10,246 nucleotides of DNA from Phoronis pallida (lineage: Eukaryota > Phoronida > Phoronidae). Below are positions 7,576-10,246 of the stretch, in pieces (position 1 is the first letter of the stretch; every line of letters starts with the position of its first letter). The stretch spans positions 1 to 10,246 of the forward strand of contig JAOXYC010247123.1 in the NCBI GenBank assembly GCA_028565715.1, given 5' to 3'. The notes below the pieces were generated by a model that was not told where the DNA came from, ran no database searches, and saw only the letters and a list, made by a program, of their open reading frames with translations. The position numbers were made by a program, and so were the translations under genes.

Positions 7576-8260
7576 GTAAGGTCAAACACAGGTAACTAGG
7601 ATTGGTTTGAAATACAAATTAAGGTAAATTCAGATTTTTGTTATTAAAATTTGTCATTTATTTTTTGCCTGGGGTAGTAAGTTTTATTTCAGCTTGTTTT
7701 AAAGAAAGGCAGTTCCATTGTCTCGGTGCTATGAAACATTAGTGAGCATTTTCTTTTACCTTAATAATCTGTATAGTATTGATTATTTTTATCATTTACC
7801 ATAGCCAATTAATGTGTTTGGTGACCTATTTTGTAAGTTATTGTAGCAGAGTTGGTGTGATTTGTTTATTGGAAATTATTTTTAGAGGAACTCGGCTAGA
7901 AAGTTACAGTTGCAGCTGTGCCCCCTACGTAGATCCCATCAAGCTCTTGGAAAAATTTCAGTTTTGGGTTTTATTGCTTATATTAATTAAAAAATTACAA
8001 GATATGATAGCCTAGCCACTAATTTTCCAAAATGTGGTTAAAATATCAGTCGTACTGAAAAATGCTTCTAAACAAACACCAGTGAAGATGTGCTCTGTTC
8101 TTGATAAGCAGCTAAATGCAGCTAAATGTGACATTTAATTTCCCGAGCTTATAAAATATATCCAAAATACAAACAAGATAAAATTTTAACATACATTTTT
8201 AAAAGGATATTCTTGTAAGCACATGTTTTTCAGATTGTCTAGGAAGAATTTTTTAGAATT

Positions 8261-8455
8261 AAAGATGTTGTCTCCTTGTTGGTGAGGATCTGGGGTCAAA
8301 ATTCAAATGACTAGAAATTTACCCGTTTACTGATTTTTTTGAATTTTTTACTCAGATGCAGGTTAATTATATTCATCAAAGGACTCACACACAAAATTTC
8401 TAGTTCATTTGAATGTTGACCCCAGATCCTCACTAACAAGGAGACAGCACTCTTT
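8261..8455. mobile_element. MITE-like non-autonomous DNA transposon, copy 2
   Basis: The same family and the same length as copy 1, inserted in the opposite orientation. The inverted repeats are long, about 59-61 bp (8261-8319 and 8395-8455) with few mismatches, so the transcript could fold into a long hairpin with a loop of about 75 nt. TTAA lies at both ends (8259-8262 and 8454-8457). That resembles piggyBac-type target choice, but the termini lack the usual CCY start, so the superfamily is open. Confidence 0.82.
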
Positions 8456-8541
8456 AAGTGTACTGCAGTCAGTTTTAATCAGATTATTGATTAGCTTTTT
8501 GTGAGCTTGTTACAGCACAAAGCATTAGCTACCTTATTATA

Positions 8542-8564
8542 AATGTGTCTAGAACAGACACATT
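8542..8564. repeat. perfect 9-bp inverted repeat
   Basis: AATGTGTCT and AGACACATT are separated by AGAAC. A short stable stem-loop in intron; no associated gene or polyadenylation signal. Confidence 0.5.
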
Positions 8565-8803
8565 GCTTAATAAGCCAATCAAATATTCTTTCGAAACAAT
8601 AACGCCTCCATTTATTTTACAGGATGTTAAGACTTAACTTGCAAGCTTTAATAGGTTTTAAGGTTTACAATAGATCATTAGCGTCTTTCGTAACTTTACT
8701 ATATTCTAAAATATGACGTATTATATAATATTACGGTAAAATGATCTATGAATATTTATTACAATTTTGCATCAAAAAAGATAGGTCTTTACAAAAAATG
8801 ATA

Positions 8804-8857
8804 ATATCCTTTGTGCAAGGATATGCCGCATACACCATGGTATAAGCCCATGGGCTT
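8804..8857. repeat. adjacent perfect palindromes
   Basis: ATATCCTT and AAGGATAT (8804-8824) form an 8-bp stem with a 5-nt loop. Twenty bases on, AAGCCCATGGGCTT (8844-8857) is a perfect 14-bp palindrome. They lie just before a series of GGGCTT words (8852, 8887 region, 8953 region). Possible terminus of an old insertion; no known family recognised. Confidence 0.4.
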
Positions 8858-8984
8858 GTAGATTGGGAATTCAAAAACAACTGGGGTGGGCTTATTCCCG
8901 AGTGTGATTTAACAAGCCCTTTTGTTCTAGCACAAAATGAGATTTCATTAAAACAGAGGGTTGGGCTTGTACTAGACTGTACTC

Positions 8985-9250
8985 CAGCCCCTTCGAATCC
9001 GGTCGAGGGACTGTAACAATCGCGGGAGGGTCTACCGAAAGTAGAAGACTGCGGTTAAGCGAAGTGACGTCATCCGCATATACTTAGCGATACTGGATTA
9101 GCGTGCGATTGATTCAGTCTGTCGTTTTCAACGATGGGCTGTCAGTTCAGACTAGGCTTGTACCTGTGTGCGGTAAATAAAAACATCTGAATCCAGAAAT
9201 CTAGTTATTGCTTGTACTCTTTTGTTCAGTGTAATTTCCCTTCACACAGT
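8985..9250 (+). other. GC-rich CRE-containing island, solo-LTR-like
   Basis: This block has clearly higher GC and CpG than the flanks. It holds a palindromic CRE, TGACGTCA (9065-9072), a CATATAC box (9077-9083) and AATAAA (9176-9181), in the order of an LTR promoter followed by an R-region polyadenylation signal. TGTAAC at 9012 resembles a Ty3/Gypsy LTR start, and CACACA near 9248 could be its end. I could not find a target-site duplication, and no retrotransposon body is present. A host enhancer or promoter is the alternative. Confidence 0.28.
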
Positions 9251-10246
9251 TGTATGGTAGTGATTTGAATTGGAAGTGGGAATTAAATTATTGGTCATAA
9301 TTCTTATCAATCAGTGACTTCTATTCTTGATTGTCAATTTATCGCCATGGAAACTGACAATTTATCACAGGTTCTAATGACAGTGAGGGTACCTAGAGCT
9401 TGTTAGTGGCTATGAATTACTGAAAACTAATTTACTCTTAAAATCAATATTAAGATTGTTGTTAATTAATAATTTATTTAAAAACAGTCTGATTCAAATA
9501 CTTGATAAATTACGAATAAAATAAAGCTTAGGGTTATTTGAAATCAATAAAATGTAATTTTTAAAAAAAATTCAACTTAAAATTCTGAGCTAAATAAGTT
9601 TTGTAACATATATTTGTTAAAATAAAAATTGAATCTGGATCATCAATGAAATGATAATAAAATACATTATTATTATTACGGATTCTTCATGACAAAGACA
9701 AAACTATGATCATTGCTATGGATTTGAAACAATCGTATGATCACTCACTGAATTATTTATTAATGACAAAAACACGATAGCATGTCATCAGTCACAACCA
9801 TAATTAAACATTGTAACAGTCTATTGAATGTTCTCGTCATTATACTGTGACTGGAGCTTGCAATGATGATAATGATTAGTTGTAGACTTTATTTTACCGT
9901 TTTTGTGAAGAAAGAACTTAGCTTTTGACATTAAATGAGGTATCTTTGTGAGAGGTTGTGTTTGATTGTAATATTGTGGCTTAAAATATAGGTTGGAGGC
10001 TGACTTATAAAATAAAAATGCAATGAAAAATAAGGTTGTTTTCCAACAAATATTATTGTTAAACAACAGATAGTTGCTTATAAAGTCTAAAAAATCTAAG
10101 GAATATGAAAACTTTTTTACACTAGGTACATTATTATTCAAAAGGATGTACATTAATGCTAATGATATTGTTGTTCCTTATCTGTCTTGTGGTTGAGATT
10201 TACATAAAAAATGCTTAGATGAGCCGATAGATATTGATTTTTCCCA

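Larger units (their letters stand above)
7576..10246 (+). other. RABGAP1: intron after exon G, runs past the window
   Basis: Begins with GTAAGG. It contains MITE copy 2, several palindromes and the GC-rich CRE island. From 9250 to 10246 it is very AT-rich with short TTA repeats and nothing else supported. The next family exon (start of the coiled coil) was looked for and not found. Confidence 0.8.

Noticed and set aside
7950-8015. LILIKKLQDMIA reading as a possible next exon
   Set aside because: Only KKL is shared with the family, it ends in a stop and has no donor.
8990-9002. TTCGAATCC as a tRNA T-arm or pol III B box
   Set aside because: No A box or D-arm at suitable distance upstream and no cloverleaf.
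10082-10111. SKKSKEYEN reading, reminiscent of the KKLKKYEKEY start of the coiled coil
   Set aside because: No usable acceptor upstream, and the following residues diverge at once from the family; best explained by A-rich sequence.
9821-10153. 110-codon minus-strand open frame, the longest in the window
   Set aside because: Low-complexity, rich in Asn, Phe, Leu and Lys, as expected of AT-rich DNA; no domain, Kozak or splice context; lies in intron.
1-10246. Bacterial-type features: operons, CRISPR, integrons, phage
   Set aside because: The exon-intron structure and the RabGAP domain show this is animal DNA; no such arrays or operons exist here.

Overview
The window is eukaryotic, specifically animal, nuclear DNA. 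It is AT-rich and has no long open reading frames. On the plus strand it holds a chain of short coding exons (42-144 nt) with GT-AG borders. Spliced conceptually, they give an almost complete Rab-GAP TBC domain of the RABGAP1/RABGAP1L (GAPCenA, TBC1D11/TBC1D18) family. The similarity runs exon after exon, with divergence that suggests a non-vertebrate bilaterian. The introns are modest in size, and two related short inverted-repeat transposons sit inside them. I cannot name the species.

Layout: 1-184 is intron. 185-211 is a candidate 27-nt microexon. Seven confident exons follow: 1267-1403, 1877-1990, 2720-2794, 3368-3493, 3897-4040, 4554-4595 and 7447-7575. Together they encode about 255 residues and include the arginine finger (IxxDxxR) and the glutamine finger (YCQG). 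Every junction is phase 0 except the first acceptor. The gene runs off both ends: the N-terminal PTB/kinesin-like part should lie upstream, and the C-terminal coiled coil beyond 10246.

The intron 4596-7446 is the unusual part. Just before exon 7 lies a 53-codon acidic open segment (7246-7404) with a good Kozak ATG and a consensus splice donor, 42 nt from the acceptor of exon 7. Upstream are TATA-like boxes, a small CpG/GC-box patch, a purine-rich compositional block and a degenerate repeated motif. The best reading is an internal promoter with an alternative first exon for a short isoform that lacks most of the TBC domain. This would parallel the short isoforms known for mammalian RABGAP1L. 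It remains an inference.

Mobile and repeated DNA: two 195-bp MITE-like elements of one family (4724-4918 and 8261-8455) lie in opposite orientation on either side of exon 7. There is also a tRNA-like (SINE-type) fragment at about 680-746, a 20-bp tandem repeat at 224-300, and a GC-rich CRE-containing, LTR-like island at about 8985-9250. The rest of 7576-10246 is AT-rich intron with no exon I can support.
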